Shown here one piece after another: positions 18,751-27,821 of a stretch of 64,000 bases of DNA (the stretch's first letter is position 1; each line of letters begins with the position of its first letter). The translations under genes and the position numbers were made by a program. The notes beneath the pieces were generated by a model. That model did no database searches and was not told where the DNA came from. It worked only from the letters and a program-made list of their open reading frames with translations. Source of the stretch: Acinetobacter baylyi DSM 14961 = CIP 107474 (GTDB lineage Bacteria > Pseudomonadota > Gammaproteobacteria > Pseudomonadales > Moraxellaceae); NCBI RefSeq assembly GCF_000368685.1, contig NZ_KB849626.1, forward strand, positions 168,436 to 232,435, given 5' to 3'.

Positions 18751-19422
18751 TTAATCGGATAATCCTAACCACTGACGCTGATGATAGGCACTGTCCCAAA
18801 ACAGCCATTCCAGTTTGGCGCCCATGCTATAAGCAGCATGCATTTTGGCTTTAGTATCATCATCACAGCGCGCAGCGACTTTATCAACAGTGGCAATCAC
18901 GTTGCGTACAGCGGTATGGAATTCTTCGCCTGAATAGGTATCAATCCATGCCTGATAGGGGTTATTGTTTACCGATTTGCTCACAATGTCATGACCCACT
19001 TCGGCATAAATCCAGAAGCAGGGTAAGAGCGCTGCCAGTACAACTGGATAACTTTCCGACCAGGCGGTTGCTGTTAGGAAAGAAGTATAATGATGACATG
19101 CGAGTGTCAACGGTGTTGTTTCAAACGTGTGTTTAGAAATTCCAAACACTTGCATAAAATCATTGTGCAAACTACGTTCTACCACAATGGCAATTTTGGC
19201 AGCTTCGGAAAATTGCATAACATCATCGGCCTCAAATGCTTTTGCAGCAGCAACAGCCAAAGTACGACCATAAGCCAGCAGATAATGTGCATCCTGAATC
19301 ACATAGTGACAAAATGCGGCTTCAGGCAGTGTCCCTTTTGCCAGCTCTTGATTAAAAGGCAAGTCTAATATTTTTTGATATAAATCAATATTATTGTTCC
19401 ATAGGTCTTGGCTAAAGCTCAT
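18751..19422 (-). CDS. tenA: aminopyrimidine aminohydrolase / thiaminase II (TenA)
   Basis: TenA proteins hydrolyse the amino group of thiamin breakdown pyrimidines, salvaging them to HMP, and are cytoplasmic helical bundles. This 223-residue protein has the normal length. The nucleophile is Cys135 in LLPCFWIYAEVG and the catalytic Glu is Glu205 in KLEWLFWDSAY, matching Bacillus TenA numbering. The HYVIQDAHYL and YGRTLA segments are also conserved. It is a single gene, convergent with the glpM-like gene. I looked for a TPP riboswitch upstream and found none, only a short inverted repeat (CCAGAC/GTCTGG). Confidence 0.93.
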   Translation of the reverse strand: MSFSQDLWNNNIDLYQKILDLPFNQELAKGTLPEAAFCHYVIQDAHYLLAYGRTLAVAAAKAFEADDVMQFSEAAKIAIVVERSLHNDFMQVFGISKHTFETTPLTLACHHYTSFLTATAWSESYPVVLAALLPCFWIYAEVGHDIVSKSVNNNPYQAWIDTYSGEEFHTAVRNVIATVDKVAARCDDDTKAKMHAAYSMGAKLEWLFWDSAYHQRQWLGLSD

Positions 19423-19617
19423 AAAAATTGTGCTCTTTAAATCAATTTGATCAGGCCAGACTATAGCAAAATTTTTTGTCTGGTCGTATGCAATTGTCTT
19501 GATTAAATCTGCCTTAATATTTTAGTAAAAAGTGATAAATGTCATCTTAAACAATCCGAAAAACCCGCATAATACACACCGAAATTCTAATTTTGATCAA
19601 TTTGACTCAGGGCGCCC

Positions 19618-20700
19618 ATGAAGCATTTTCGTTTTTCCATTTTCTTTACAGTCATTTGTTTGGCTTTGTCTGCTTATTGGGGCTATACCCATGGGCCAGA
19701 GGCTGGACTTTCCACTATGTTTAAGGCACTCACTATTACTGCAATTTTGGCTGTGATGGAAGTTTCATTGTCATTTGACAATGCTGTGGTCAATGCATCG
19801 GTACTGCGTGGTTGGGATCATTTCTGGAAAATGCTGTTTTTAACAGTGGGTATTCTGATTGCTGTATTTGGAATGCGTCTGATTTTCCCAGTAGCAATTG
19901 TTGCTGTGACTGCGGACATGGGCATGATTGAAGTGGCAAAAATGGCACTGAATGATCCAAAAAATTACTCTGAACGTTTGATGCAGCATCATGCCGAAAT
20001 TGCGGCATTTGGTGGTACGTTCCTATTGATGGTGTTTTTAAACTTTTTCTTTGATGATGGCAAAGACACTCACTGGTTTAAATGGATTGAAGCCAAACTT
20101 GCCAACTTAGCTAACATTCCTGCCATGTCGGTATTTGTCGCATTGGTTGCGATGCTGATTATGGCAGCGTATGTATCGGATGATAAACGTCTGGTGGTCA
20201 CGATGGCGGGAATCTGGGGGCTCGTGGTTTATATTGGTGTGCAGGTTTTGAGTCATCTGTTGGGTGGCGAGCCTGAAATTGATGAGAATGGTAATGCCAT
20301 CGGTCATGATGGTTCTGGTGCTTCAACAGGTGTAATCAAAGCAGGTTTTGGTGGATTCCTTTACCTGGAAGTGCTAGATGCCTCGTTTAGTTTTGATGGT
20401 GTCATTGGTGCATTTGCAATTACCAGTGATGTCGTCATTATCATGTTAGGATTGGCGATTGGTGCGATGTTTGTGCGTTCAATGACCGTTTATCTGGTCG
20501 AGAAAGGCACACTAGATGCTTATATCTATCTTGAACACGGTGCACATTACGCGATTGGTGCCCTGGCATTTATTATGCTCGCCAGTGGGACGGGTGTGCA
20601 TGTGCCAGAGGTGGTCACTGGTTTAATTGGTGTTGCATTTATTGTGTGGGCGGTTTTGGCTTCGATTCAGTATAGCAAGCATCAGGAACAAAGCGATTAA
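19618..20700 (+). CDS. DUF475 / TerC-superfamily membrane protein
   Basis: This 360-residue integral membrane protein of about nine helices matches the DUF475 branch of the TerC superfamily. The acidic membrane motifs MEVSLSFDNAVVNA (helix two) and EVLDASFSFDGVIGA are the paired family signatures, thought to bind a metal ion. TerC relatives are implicated in manganese export and tellurium resistance, but the substrate of DUF475 members is not established. I checked the 195-bp upstream gap for a yybP-ykoY manganese riboswitch and did not recognise one. It is monocistronic with its own terminator. Confidence 0.85.
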   Translation: MKHFRFSIFFTVICLALSAYWGYTHGPEAGLSTMFKALTITAILAVMEVSLSFDNAVVNASVLRGWDHFWKMLFLTVGILIAVFGMRLIFPVAIVAVTADMGMIEVAKMALNDPKNYSERLMQHHAEIAAFGGTFLLMVFLNFFFDDGKDTHWFKWIEAKLANLANIPAMSVFVALVAMLIMAAYVSDDKRLVVTMAGIWGLVVYIGVQVLSHLLGGEPEIDENGNAIGHDGSGASTGVIKAGFGGFLYLEVLDASFSFDGVIGAFAITSDVVIIMLGLAIGAMFVRSMTVYLVEKGTLDAYIYLEHGAHYAIGALAFIMLASGTGVHVPEVVTGLIGVAFIVWAVLASIQYSKHQEQSD

Positions 20701-20728
20701 GCTAGGTTTCAGTTAAACTCAATACAAT

Positions 20729-20753
20729 AAAGGGTGCATAGGCACCCTTTTTT
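20729..20753 (+). terminator. terminator of the DUF475 gene
   Basis: AAAGGGTGC/GCACCCTTT with a four-base loop followed by T residues, 28 bases past the stop codon. Confidence 0.9.
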
Positions 20754-20837
20754 ATGGGTGTGATATTTTCGTCAAATCAGGCGAAGTTTAATGTTGAATC
20801 CTCTATAATTTGATTAAGTTAAGATAAGCGTGTTGAT

Positions 20838-22202
20838 ATGATGAATGCATTGGAGCGTCGCTCAACGTTTGCATTAAGCAGTATTTTTGCCTTGCGTATG
20901 TTGGGTTTGTTCATGATTATTCCTGTGTTTTCAATTGCAGGACAATCCTATCAATACGCGACGCCAGCCCTGATTGGTTTGGCTGTAGGGGTGTATGGCC
21001 TCAGTCAAGCACTGTTGCAAATTCCTTTTAGTCTGGTTGCAGACCGCTTTAGTCGTAAACCACTGGTGGTGATAGGTTTGCTACTGTTTGCACTGGGTGG
21101 TGCAGTGGCAGCCATGTCACATACCATTTATGGTGTAATTATTGGACGTGCTATTGCAGGTGCTGGCGCGGTATCTGCGGTAGTTATGGCATTATTGGCC
21201 GATGTGACACGTGAAGAACAGCGCACCAAAGCGATGGCAGCCATGGGGATGAGTATTGGCCTGTCTTTTGTGGTGGCATTTAGTGTGGGGCCGTGGCTCA
21301 CCAGTCTGGTCGGGATTTCAGGCTTATTTTGGGTCACCACTGTGATGGGTCTGGTTGCGATTCTCATGCTGTTATTAGTTCCTAAAGTCACACGACACCA
21401 TAAAAACTTTCAACAGGGTTATCTGGCGCAGTTAAAACAAGTGATTCAAATGGGAGATCTGAACCGTCTGCATCTTTCGGTTTTTTCCTTACATCTTTTG
21501 CTGACCGCCATGTTTATTTATGTACCTTCCCAACTCATCGAGTTTGCAGGTATTCCATTATCAAAACATGGACTTGTATATTTACCACTACTGTTAGTCA
21601 GCCTGTTTTTTGCTTTTCCTAGTATTATTGTGGCGGAAAAATATCGCAAAATGCGTGGCATTTTTCTGACCGCGATTACAGGTATTATTGTCGGGTTGCT
21701 GATCCTGATTTTTGGCTATGAGTCAAAATACATTCTGCTCACAGGGCTCGGTATTTTCTTTATTGCCTTTAATGTGATGGAAGCTTTATTGCCCTCTTGG
21801 CTATCCAAATCTGCTCCAATTCAATCTAAAGCCACTGCCATGGGGATTAATGCCAGCAGCCAGTTTCTGGGCGCTTTTTTTGGCGGTACGCTGGGTGGGC
21901 AATTGCTGATGTTACATAATACTTCACTGGGTTGGAGTATCTTGGCAGCGATTGCTATACTATGGCTGCTGATCAGTTTTAGTCTGGCTCAACCGCGTTA
22001 TTTATCTTCAATTGTATTGCCATTACCAGAAGTTAAACAAACGGATGAGTGGACTTCAAAACTCTTGGCAATTCGTGGTATTGAAGAAGTCGTGGTGATG
22101 ACTGAGCAGCGTGTGGCTTATATAAAAGTCGATAAACGCGTCATTGATGATACTGCGCGACAACATTTAACGCAGTTGTTGGGCTCAGAGGTAGCCATTT
22201 AA
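20838..22202 (+). CDS. MFS transporter with C-terminal YAM domain (YajR type)
   Basis: The protein has 454 residues. Twelve membrane helices form a major facilitator drug/proton antiporter core; the loop between helices two and three reads [15 protein letters not shown], the MFS A motif. After the last helix comes a soluble stretch of about 70 residues ([24 protein letters not shown]) that fits the ferredoxin-like YAM domain of E. coli YajR. The substrate of this group is unsettled. It lies 52 bases upstream of ssb in the same direction, without an obvious terminator, so the two may share a transcript. The second in-frame ATG, one codon on, is an equally possible start. Confidence 0.85.
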   Translation: MMNALERRSTFALSSIFALRMLGLFMIIPVFSIAGQSYQYATPALIGLAVGVYGLSQALLQIPFSLVADRFSRKPLVVIGLLLFALGGAVAAMSHTIYGVIIGRAIAGAGAVSAVVMALLADVTREEQRTKAMAAMGMSIGLSFVVAFSVGPWLTSLVGISGLFWVTTVMGLVAILMLLLVPKVTRHHKNFQQGYLAQLKQVIQMGDLNRLHLSVFSLHLLLTAMFIYVPSQLIEFAGIPLSKHGLVYLPLLLVSLFFAFPSIIVAEKYRKMRGIFLTAITGIIVGLLILIFGYESKYILLTGLGIFFIAFNVMEALLPSWLSKSAPIQSKATAMGINASSQFLGAFFGGTLGGQLLMLHNTSLGWSILAAIAILWLLISFSLAQPRYLSSIVLPLPEVKQTDEWTSKLLAIRGIEEVVVMTEQRVAYIKVDKRVIDDTARQHLTQLLGSEVAI

Positions 22203-22254
22203 GCATAACTCTTATAAAGTAAAACATAGAAATGTAATAGGAAGAAAACAGCTC

Positions 22255-22833
22255 ATGCGTGGTGTAAATAAGGTTATTTTGGTTGGTACTTTGGGTCGTG
22301 ATCCGGAAACTAAAACTTTTCCAAATGGTGGATCTCTGACACAATTTTCAATTGCAACCAGCGAGGCGTGGACAGATAAAAGTACCGGTGAGCGTAAAGA
22401 ACAGACCGAATGGCACCGTATTGTACTGCATAATCGTTTAGGTGAAATTGCACAACAATACCTGCGTAAAGGCTCTAAAGTTTATATTGAAGGTTCATTG
22501 CGTACACGCCAGTGGACAGACCAGAATGGTCAGGAGCGTTATACCACCGAAATTCGTGGTGACCAGATGCAAATGCTAGATACACGTTCACAAGGCGATC
22601 AGCCAATGAGCGGTGGTAACGATTTTAATCAGCCACGCTTTAACAATAATGCGCCGCAGCAAAACACAGGCTATAACCAAGGTGGCGGTTACAATAACAG
22701 CGGCAATAACAACTTCAATCAAGGCAGTGGTTATGGCAATGGCGGTAGCAATAACAGTAATCAAGGTGGTTATGTGCCAAAAGCACCGCAGCAACCTGCA
22801 CCAGCCGATTTAGACGATGACTTACCATTTTAG
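22255..22833 (+). CDS. ssb: single-stranded DNA-binding protein
   Basis: SSB coats single-stranded DNA in replication, recombination and repair. The 192-residue protein has the OB fold in residues 1-110, starting [18 protein letters not shown] and including the aromatic residues that stack on bases. A low-complexity linker rich in Gly, Asn and Gln (about 120-180) follows. The acidic tip DDDLPF, which recruits partner enzymes, ends the protein. Length and layout are normal for gammaproteobacteria. It has its own strong terminator and may be read partly from the upstream MFS gene. Confidence 0.97.
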   Translation: MRGVNKVILVGTLGRDPETKTFPNGGSLTQFSIATSEAWTDKSTGERKEQTEWHRIVLHNRLGEIAQQYLRKGSKVYIEGSLRTRQWTDQNGQERYTTEIRGDQMQMLDTRSQGDQPMSGGNDFNQPRFNNNAPQQNTGYNQGGGYNNSGNNNFNQGSGYGNGGSNNSNQGGYVPKAPQQPAPADLDDDLPF

Positions 22834-22868
22834 ACGATACAAATAAATATTGTATTGGTTGATTAGAG

Positions 22869-22898
22869 AGAACCTGATGTATATCAGGTTCTTTTTTT
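22869..22898 (+). terminator. ssb terminator
   Basis: AGAACCTGAT/ATCAGGTTCT around a GTAT loop, followed by a T run, 36 bases past the ssb stop. Confidence 0.92.
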
Positions 22899-23151
22899 AT
22901 AGGAAAAATTAGGATATTTAATCTAAGGCTTGGTACTTCATTGCTCAGATCATTTGTTATACAAAAAAAATATCATCACATGCCCACCAATTTAGATATT
23001 TACATTTAAATCTATTCAGAGAAAAAGAATAGAAAAAGTTCAAATTATTTTTTTAAATATGATTAAAAAACAAATCATTAGATGGTTATAAATCAATAAT
23101 GCATCAAATTTGGTTACATATAGCACAGTTTTGGTGCGTAAATACCGTCAT

Positions 23152-23193
23152 TGGCTCTCGATTTTACTCAATAAATGGCTCTCGTTTATTGAG
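23152..23193 (+). promoter_or_regulatory. probable GabR operator upstream of gabP
   Basis: Two direct copies of TGGCTCTCG start at 23152 and 23176, 24 bp apart. The same motif with the same spacing occurs between gabR and gabT. The second copy is enclosed by the 9-bp inverted repeat CTCAATAAA/TTTATTGAG (23167-23175, 23185-23193). MocR-type regulators such as GabR bind direct repeats, so this is the likely binding site. The rest of the gap from 22899 to 23368 is AT-rich with no gene. Confidence 0.7.
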
Positions 23194-23368
23194 ACCTAAA
23201 AAGACACATTAGCTTTATTAGAAGTATGCATACGGAAACGTTCGATTTGTCCTGTTTTCATTATTTTGATGAAGCAGACCAAGCGAATTGAAAAAATTTA
23301 AGAGGAGAGCGAGCTCGCAAAGTCATGTTTTGCCAGCCTCTGCTCTTGATGTATTAAGGAAAATATTT

Positions 23369-24808
23369 ATGGCAGCGCCCAAGAACGTGTCTGAATCTGG
23401 CCATTCCGAAGGTTTAAAAAGTGGTCTTCAATCTCGTCACCTCACCATGATTTCAATTGCTGGTGTCATTGGTGGTGCATTATTTGTGGGTTCGGGAAGT
23501 GTAATTTATTCTGCAGGTCCTGCGGCGATATTGGCCTATACACTGGGCGGTTTGCTGGTCTTGCTGATCATGCGCATGTTAGGTGAAATGGCAGTAATGA
23601 ACCCAGATAGTGGTTCATTCTCCACGTATGCAGATCGTGCCATTGGCCGCTGGGCTGGTTTCAGTATCGGCTGGTTATATTGGTGTTTCTGGACGTTGTT
23701 GATGGGCTGGGAAGCCTACGTCGCTGGTAAAATTCTCAATAGCTGGTTCCCGTTTATTCCGATCTGGGGCTATATGCTGTTGGTGATTGTAGGATTGGTG
23801 TGGGTCAATCTACAAGATGTTAAAAACTATGGTGAGTTTGAATTCTGGTTTGCCTTGATCAAAGTGGTTGCCATCGTCATGTTTCTGGTAGTGGGCAGTT
23901 TGGCAATCATGCATTTATGGCCTTGGGGTGATCCTAGCGCAGCTGGATTTACCAATCTTACCGCACAGGGTTTTATGCCAGGCGGATTCTCCTCTGTGAT
24001 CACGGCGTTGCTGGGTGTCATGTTTGCCTACATGGGTGCTGAAATTGTCACAGTTGCGGCTGCCGAGTCGAAAGATCCAGCAAAAGAAATTCGTAAGGCG
24101 TCCAACTCGATTGTATGGCGTATCATTCTGTTTTATGTGGGTTCCATGTTTATTACGGTTTGTTTGATTCCGCATAACAATCCATTGCTTAAAGATCCAA
24201 CTTGGGGAACCTACAGTGTGACCTTGTCTACCTTGGGTATTCCAGAAGCTCGCCATATTGTGAACTTTGTCGTTTTAACCTCTGTGTGTAGCTGCTTTAA
24301 CTCGGCGTTATATACCTGTTCACGTATGATGTTCTCGTTGTCTAAGCGTGGCGATGCACCGAAGATATTTGCCAAAACCAATCGCAACAGTAGTCCTTGG
24401 GCTGGTGTTATTTTCTCAAGTATTTTTTCGATTGTTGCCGTGTATTTAACGGCTACAGAAAGTATGAATGTCTATGATGTACTGATGCTGGCAACAGGTA
24501 CAGTTGCACTGTATGTTTATCTGGCAGTTGCGTTTTCACAGCTTCGGATGCGTAAGAAGATTGAAGCAGAAGGTAAAGCCGTTGATTTTAAAATGTGGTT
24601 ATTTCCTTGGCTGACCTATGCCGTGATTATCACGATCATTGGTGCAATCATTACCATGCTGATTGAAGGCACTTACTTTAAGGAAGTAACCTATACTACT
24701 GGCCTGGCCCTGGTGATTGTGATTTTAGGTATCTTGACGCATAAGTTTAACTGGGGAAAAGATGCCCGTGAGAAAATGCTAGAGCAAAGCAAGAAATCGA
24801 TGACTTAA
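23369..24808 (+). CDS. gabP: GABA permease, amino acid transporter family
   Basis: This 479-residue permease of the APC family has 12 membrane helices and should import 4-aminobutyrate with protons. The N-terminal segment LKSGLQSRHLTMISIAGVIG and the following GGALFVGSG are typical of amino acid permeases; GEMAVMNPDSGSFSTYADRA is the conserved second-helix region. The start is the ATG at 23369, which has an AAGGA site; the open frame back to a TTG at 23288 adds 27 basic residues without support. Its place beside gabR and gabTD, and a shared operator motif, back GABA as the substrate, though related permeases take proline or aromatic acids. Confidence 0.88.
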   Translation: MAAPKNVSESGHSEGLKSGLQSRHLTMISIAGVIGGALFVGSGSVIYSAGPAAILAYTLGGLLVLLIMRMLGEMAVMNPDSGSFSTYADRAIGRWAGFSIGWLYWCFWTLLMGWEAYVAGKILNSWFPFIPIWGYMLLVIVGLVWVNLQDVKNYGEFEFWFALIKVVAIVMFLVVGSLAIMHLWPWGDPSAAGFTNLTAQGFMPGGFSSVITALLGVMFAYMGAEIVTVAAAESKDPAKEIRKASNSIVWRIILFYVGSMFITVCLIPHNNPLLKDPTWGTYSVTLSTLGIPEARHIVNFVVLTSVCSCFNSALYTCSRMMFSLSKRGDAPKIFAKTNRNSSPWAGVIFSSIFSIVAVYLTATESMNVYDVLMLATGTVALYVYLAVAFSQLRMRKKIEAEGKAVDFKMWLFPWLTYAVIITIIGAIITMLIEGTYFKEVTYTTGLALVIVILGILTHKFNWGKDAREKMLEQSKKSMT

Positions 24809-24820
24809 GCATTAGAATTT

Positions 24821-24851
24821 AAAAAAGAACCTCATAAGAGGTTCTTTTTTT
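24821..24851. terminator. bidirectional terminator between gabP and gabR
   Basis: AGAACCTC/GAGGTTCT around ATAA, flanked by A and T runs; serves both converging genes. Confidence 0.92.
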
Positions 24852-24877
24852 ATGGGAAAAAATCTGGCACACAGGCT

Positions 24878-26377
24878 TTAACTACGTGTTTGGACGTTGG
24901 CTTCTCGTAAACATTGCAACAAAATACCAAATGCCATCACCATATCTTTTTCAGTGACACAGGCAAAGCCCATCAGTAGACCGCGCTCTGCATTGGCATG
25001 TGCATGCATATAATATTGAGAGAGTGGACGAACTTTAATACCACGTTCGAGTGCCGAGGTGGCAATGGCGACATCGTCGCAAAAATCAGGCAATTTCAAG
25101 ACCAGATGTAATCCAGAGTCATCATTGTATTGGTGTACAAATTCGGGTCCAAGATAACGATGAATTAAATCTACCAGATATGCGCGGCGTTTACCGTACA
25201 ACAGGCGCATACGCCGAATATGGGCTTGGTAGTGTCCTTCACGAATAAACTCGGCCAGTGCTTTTTGCTCAAGCAAATGTCCGCCACGATATAGCTCGGC
25301 AGCTAAAATTCTTAAGGGTGAAAACAATGGCTTGGGAACCACCAGATAACCAATACGTAACGCAGGATAAATGGTTTTACTAAATGTTCCCATATAGATC
25401 ACAGGTGCATCGGTTTCCAGACCTTGCAAAGAAGGATAAGGCTGACCAGAAAAGCGAAACTCACTGTCATAATCATCTTCCACAATCCAGCTACCATGTC
25501 GCTTGGCAATATTAAGCAACGATTTACGGCGTTCCAGACTCAAATGTGAACCCAGTGGATACTGATGTGAAGGCGTGACAAAGATTAACTTTGGCGGATG
25601 TTCTGGATACTGCTGGGGAATAATACCATCTGCATCTACTGGCATCGGCTGAATCTGTAGTCCATTAATCCGAAGGGTGTTTCGCATGCCCCAGTAGGCA
25701 GGATCTTCAATCCAGACCTGATCGCCAATATCGCATAATGCACGCGAAACCAGATCAATCGCCTGATGTACACCTTCGGTGATCAAAATCTGATCTGGGT
25801 CACATTGTACCGAACGTGCTACACGTAAATAATCTGCCAGTGCACTACGTAACTCGGCGCAGCCACCTGCATTGCTATAAATCAGATGGCTAATTTCTGG
25901 TTCACGGCTTAAACGTGCCTGAATGCGGCTAAAAATATGATGTGGAAACTCGGTGACATCGGGTGCACCTGGAACAAATGGCCCCCATTGATGTGGAGAA
26001 GCCGCAGCATAACCCATAAGCTGTGAGCCACGTTGTGACAGCGTATATGAACGTGGTGGATTGCGTAATCCAACCAGTTGCTTGCCATGAGGCGTATTTA
26101 AAAAAGCCTCGGGCAGTTGTTCGGCAACCCATGTGCCATGACCTGTTCGGGCTTCCAGATAGCCTTCGGCCTGAAGCTGCTCATAGGCTGACAGTACAGT
26201 ATTTCGTGATACATGAATCTCTTTGGCCAGATCTCGTGAAGCAGGTAAACGTGTTTTGGGCTGAATCACACCTTCGATAATTGCGCCTCTTAAACAGCGA
26301 AATAAACGTTGATGAAGCTTCCCTTCCACGTCTTGTTGGAGACGTTGTAGTAAATGATCGCCCAGCAAACTACGCAA
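24878..26377 (-). CDS. gabR: GabR, MocR-type PLP-dependent transcription regulator
   Basis: This 499-residue regulator joins an N-terminal GntR winged helix (about 18-85, with LPASRDLAKEIHVSRNTVLSAYEQL) to an aminotransferase fold I domain that binds pyridoxal phosphate. The PLP lysine is in MGTFSKTIYPALRIGY. GabR-type proteins sense GABA plus PLP and activate gabTD while repressing themselves. The start is a TTG at 26377 with an AGGAG site nine bases before it; no in-frame ATG lies nearby. The operator repeat overlaps this ribosome site, which fits autoregulation. It is divergent from gabT and convergent with gabP, so it sits in the middle of its regulon. Confidence 0.92.
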   Translation of the reverse strand: MRSLLGDHLLQRLQQDVEGKLHQRLFRCLRGAIIEGVIQPKTRLPASRDLAKEIHVSRNTVLSAYEQLQAEGYLEARTGHGTWVAEQLPEAFLNTPHGKQLVGLRNPPRSYTLSQRGSQLMGYAAASPHQWGPFVPGAPDVTEFPHHIFSRIQARLSREPEISHLIYSNAGGCAELRSALADYLRVARSVQCDPDQILITEGVHQAIDLVSRALCDIGDQVWIEDPAYWGMRNTLRINGLQIQPMPVDADGIIPQQYPEHPPKLIFVTPSHQYPLGSHLSLERRKSLLNIAKRHGSWIVEDDYDSEFRFSGQPYPSLQGLETDAPVIYMGTFSKTIYPALRIGYLVVPKPLFSPLRILAAELYRGGHLLEQKALAEFIREGHYQAHIRRMRLLYGKRRAYLVDLIHRYLGPEFVHQYNDDSGLHLVLKLPDFCDDVAIATSALERGIKVRPLSQYYMHAHANAERGLLMGFACVTEKDMVMAFGILLQCLREANVQTRS

Positions 26378-26378
26378 T

Positions 26379-26411
26379 TGGCTCTCTCCTGGAGTTGAAA
26401 AGTGGCTCTCG
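26379..26411. promoter_or_regulatory. probable GabR operator between gabR and gabT
   Basis: TGGCTCTCT at 26379 and TGGCTCTCG at 26403 are direct repeats 24 bp apart, the same motif and spacing as upstream of gabP. One copy covers the gabR ribosome site and the other lies 118 bp before gabT. Confidence 0.75.
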
Positions 26412-26529
26412 TCAGTTGACGCAAGACGCGCGAAATTACAGACATAGACAGCTATTGTAAAGCATTCTGAAATTTATAGCGGGAATGTATCGACCAAAGC
26501 TGTAACGAATAACACAAGAGGAAAGATAA

Positions 26530-27816
26530 ATGGACACTAAACATTCTGCACTTAATCAGCGTAAACAACAAGCAACGCCACGTGGCGTGGGCGTAATGTG
26601 CCAGTGGTACGCAGATAAAGCCGAAAATGCAACAATTTGGGACGCAGAAGGGAATACCTATATCGATTTCGCAGGTGGTATTGCAGTTTTAAATACAGGT
26701 CATCGTCATCCAAAAGTATTGGCGGCGGTGAAAGCACAACTTGAACGATTTACCCACACTGCTTATCAGGTCACACCTTACGAGAGCTATGTGGCATTGG
26801 CTGAACGCATCAATGAGTTGGCGCCGATTGCAGGCCCGGCAAAAACCACATTCTTTACCACGGGTGCGGAAGCGGTTGAAAATGCCGTTAAGATTGCACG
26901 TTGTTATACAGGTCGCCAGGGGATTATTACGTTTGGTAATGGTTTCCACGGTCGTTCATTCATGACCATGGCTATGACAGGTAAAACAGCACCTTACAAA
27001 CGCGATTTCGGTTTAATGCCTGGTGGCGTATTCCACGCACGTTATCCTGTAGAGTCTCGTGGCATTAGCGTCGATGATGCGCTTGAAAGCATTGAAAATA
27101 TCTTTAGTGAAGATGTTGCACCGCATGATGTGGCTGCAATTGTACTTGAGCCAGTTCAGGGCGAAGGTGGTTTCAATGTGGTTCCAGCAGATTTCCTCAA
27201 ACGCCTACGTGCTTTATGTGACAAACATGGCATCTTATTGGTTGCAGATGAAGTGCAGACTGGCTTTGCTCGTACAGGCAAACTGTATGCCATGGACCAT
27301 TATGAAACCAAAGCAGATTTAATTACCATGGCCAAAAGCCTGGGTGGCGGTTTCCCAATTTCAGGTGTGGTGGGTCGTGCCGAGGTGATGGATGCGCCAA
27401 ACCCAGGTGGTTTGGGAGGTACATATGCAGGTAACCCAGTTGCCGTTGCCGCAGCCCATGCCGTGATTGATGCGATTCAGGAAGAAAAATTGTGTGAACG
27501 TGCCAATGAGCTTGGTGCTGAACTGGTACACGTATTGAAAGGCCTGCAACAATCGACCGATCAGGTGATTACGGATATTCGCGCCTTGGGTTCGATGGTT
27601 GCTGCCGAGTTTGAAACTGCCGAGCAAGCAAAAGCTGTTCAAAACTATGCGATGCAAAACGGATTGTTATTATTGACCTGTGGTAAATATGGCAATGTCA
27701 TTCGTTTCTTGTATCCATTAACGATTCCTGTTGAGCAGTTCCGTTCTGGTCTGGACATTTTAAAACAAGGCGTAGCCAGCCTTGCAACAGATCACACCAC
27801 ACAGGCAATTGGGTAA
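26530..27816 (+). CDS. gabT: 4-aminobutyrate transaminase
   Basis: GabT transfers the amino group of GABA to 2-oxoglutarate, giving succinate semialdehyde. The 428-residue protein is a class III aminotransferase of normal length. FTTGAEAVENAVKIAR and GFHGRS lie around the cofactor site, VADEVQTGF carries the conserved Asp and Gln, and the PLP lysine is Lys269 in MAKSLGGGFP. An AGAGGAAA ribosome site precedes the ATG. gabD follows after five bases, so the two form an operon driven from the gabR-gabT gap, most likely under GabR. Confidence 0.96.
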   Translation: MDTKHSALNQRKQQATPRGVGVMCQWYADKAENATIWDAEGNTYIDFAGGIAVLNTGHRHPKVLAAVKAQLERFTHTAYQVTPYESYVALAERINELAPIAGPAKTTFFTTGAEAVENAVKIARCYTGRQGIITFGNGFHGRSFMTMAMTGKTAPYKRDFGLMPGGVFHARYPVESRGISVDDALESIENIFSEDVAPHDVAAIVLEPVQGEGGFNVVPADFLKRLRALCDKHGILLVADEVQTGFARTGKLYAMDHYETKADLITMAKSLGGGFPISGVVGRAEVMDAPNPGGLGGTYAGNPVAVAAAHAVIDAIQEEKLCERANELGAELVHVLKGLQQSTDQVITDIRALGSMVAAEFETAEQAKAVQNYAMQNGLLLLTCGKYGNVIRFLYPLTIPVEQFRSGLDILKQGVASLATDHTTQAIG

Positions 27817-27821
27817 GTCAT

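Noticed and set aside
19423..19617. Riboswitch (TPP for tenA or manganese for the DUF475 gene)
   Set aside because: I looked on both strands for the conserved cores of the TPP and yybP-ykoY elements and did not find them; only a short inverted repeat is present.
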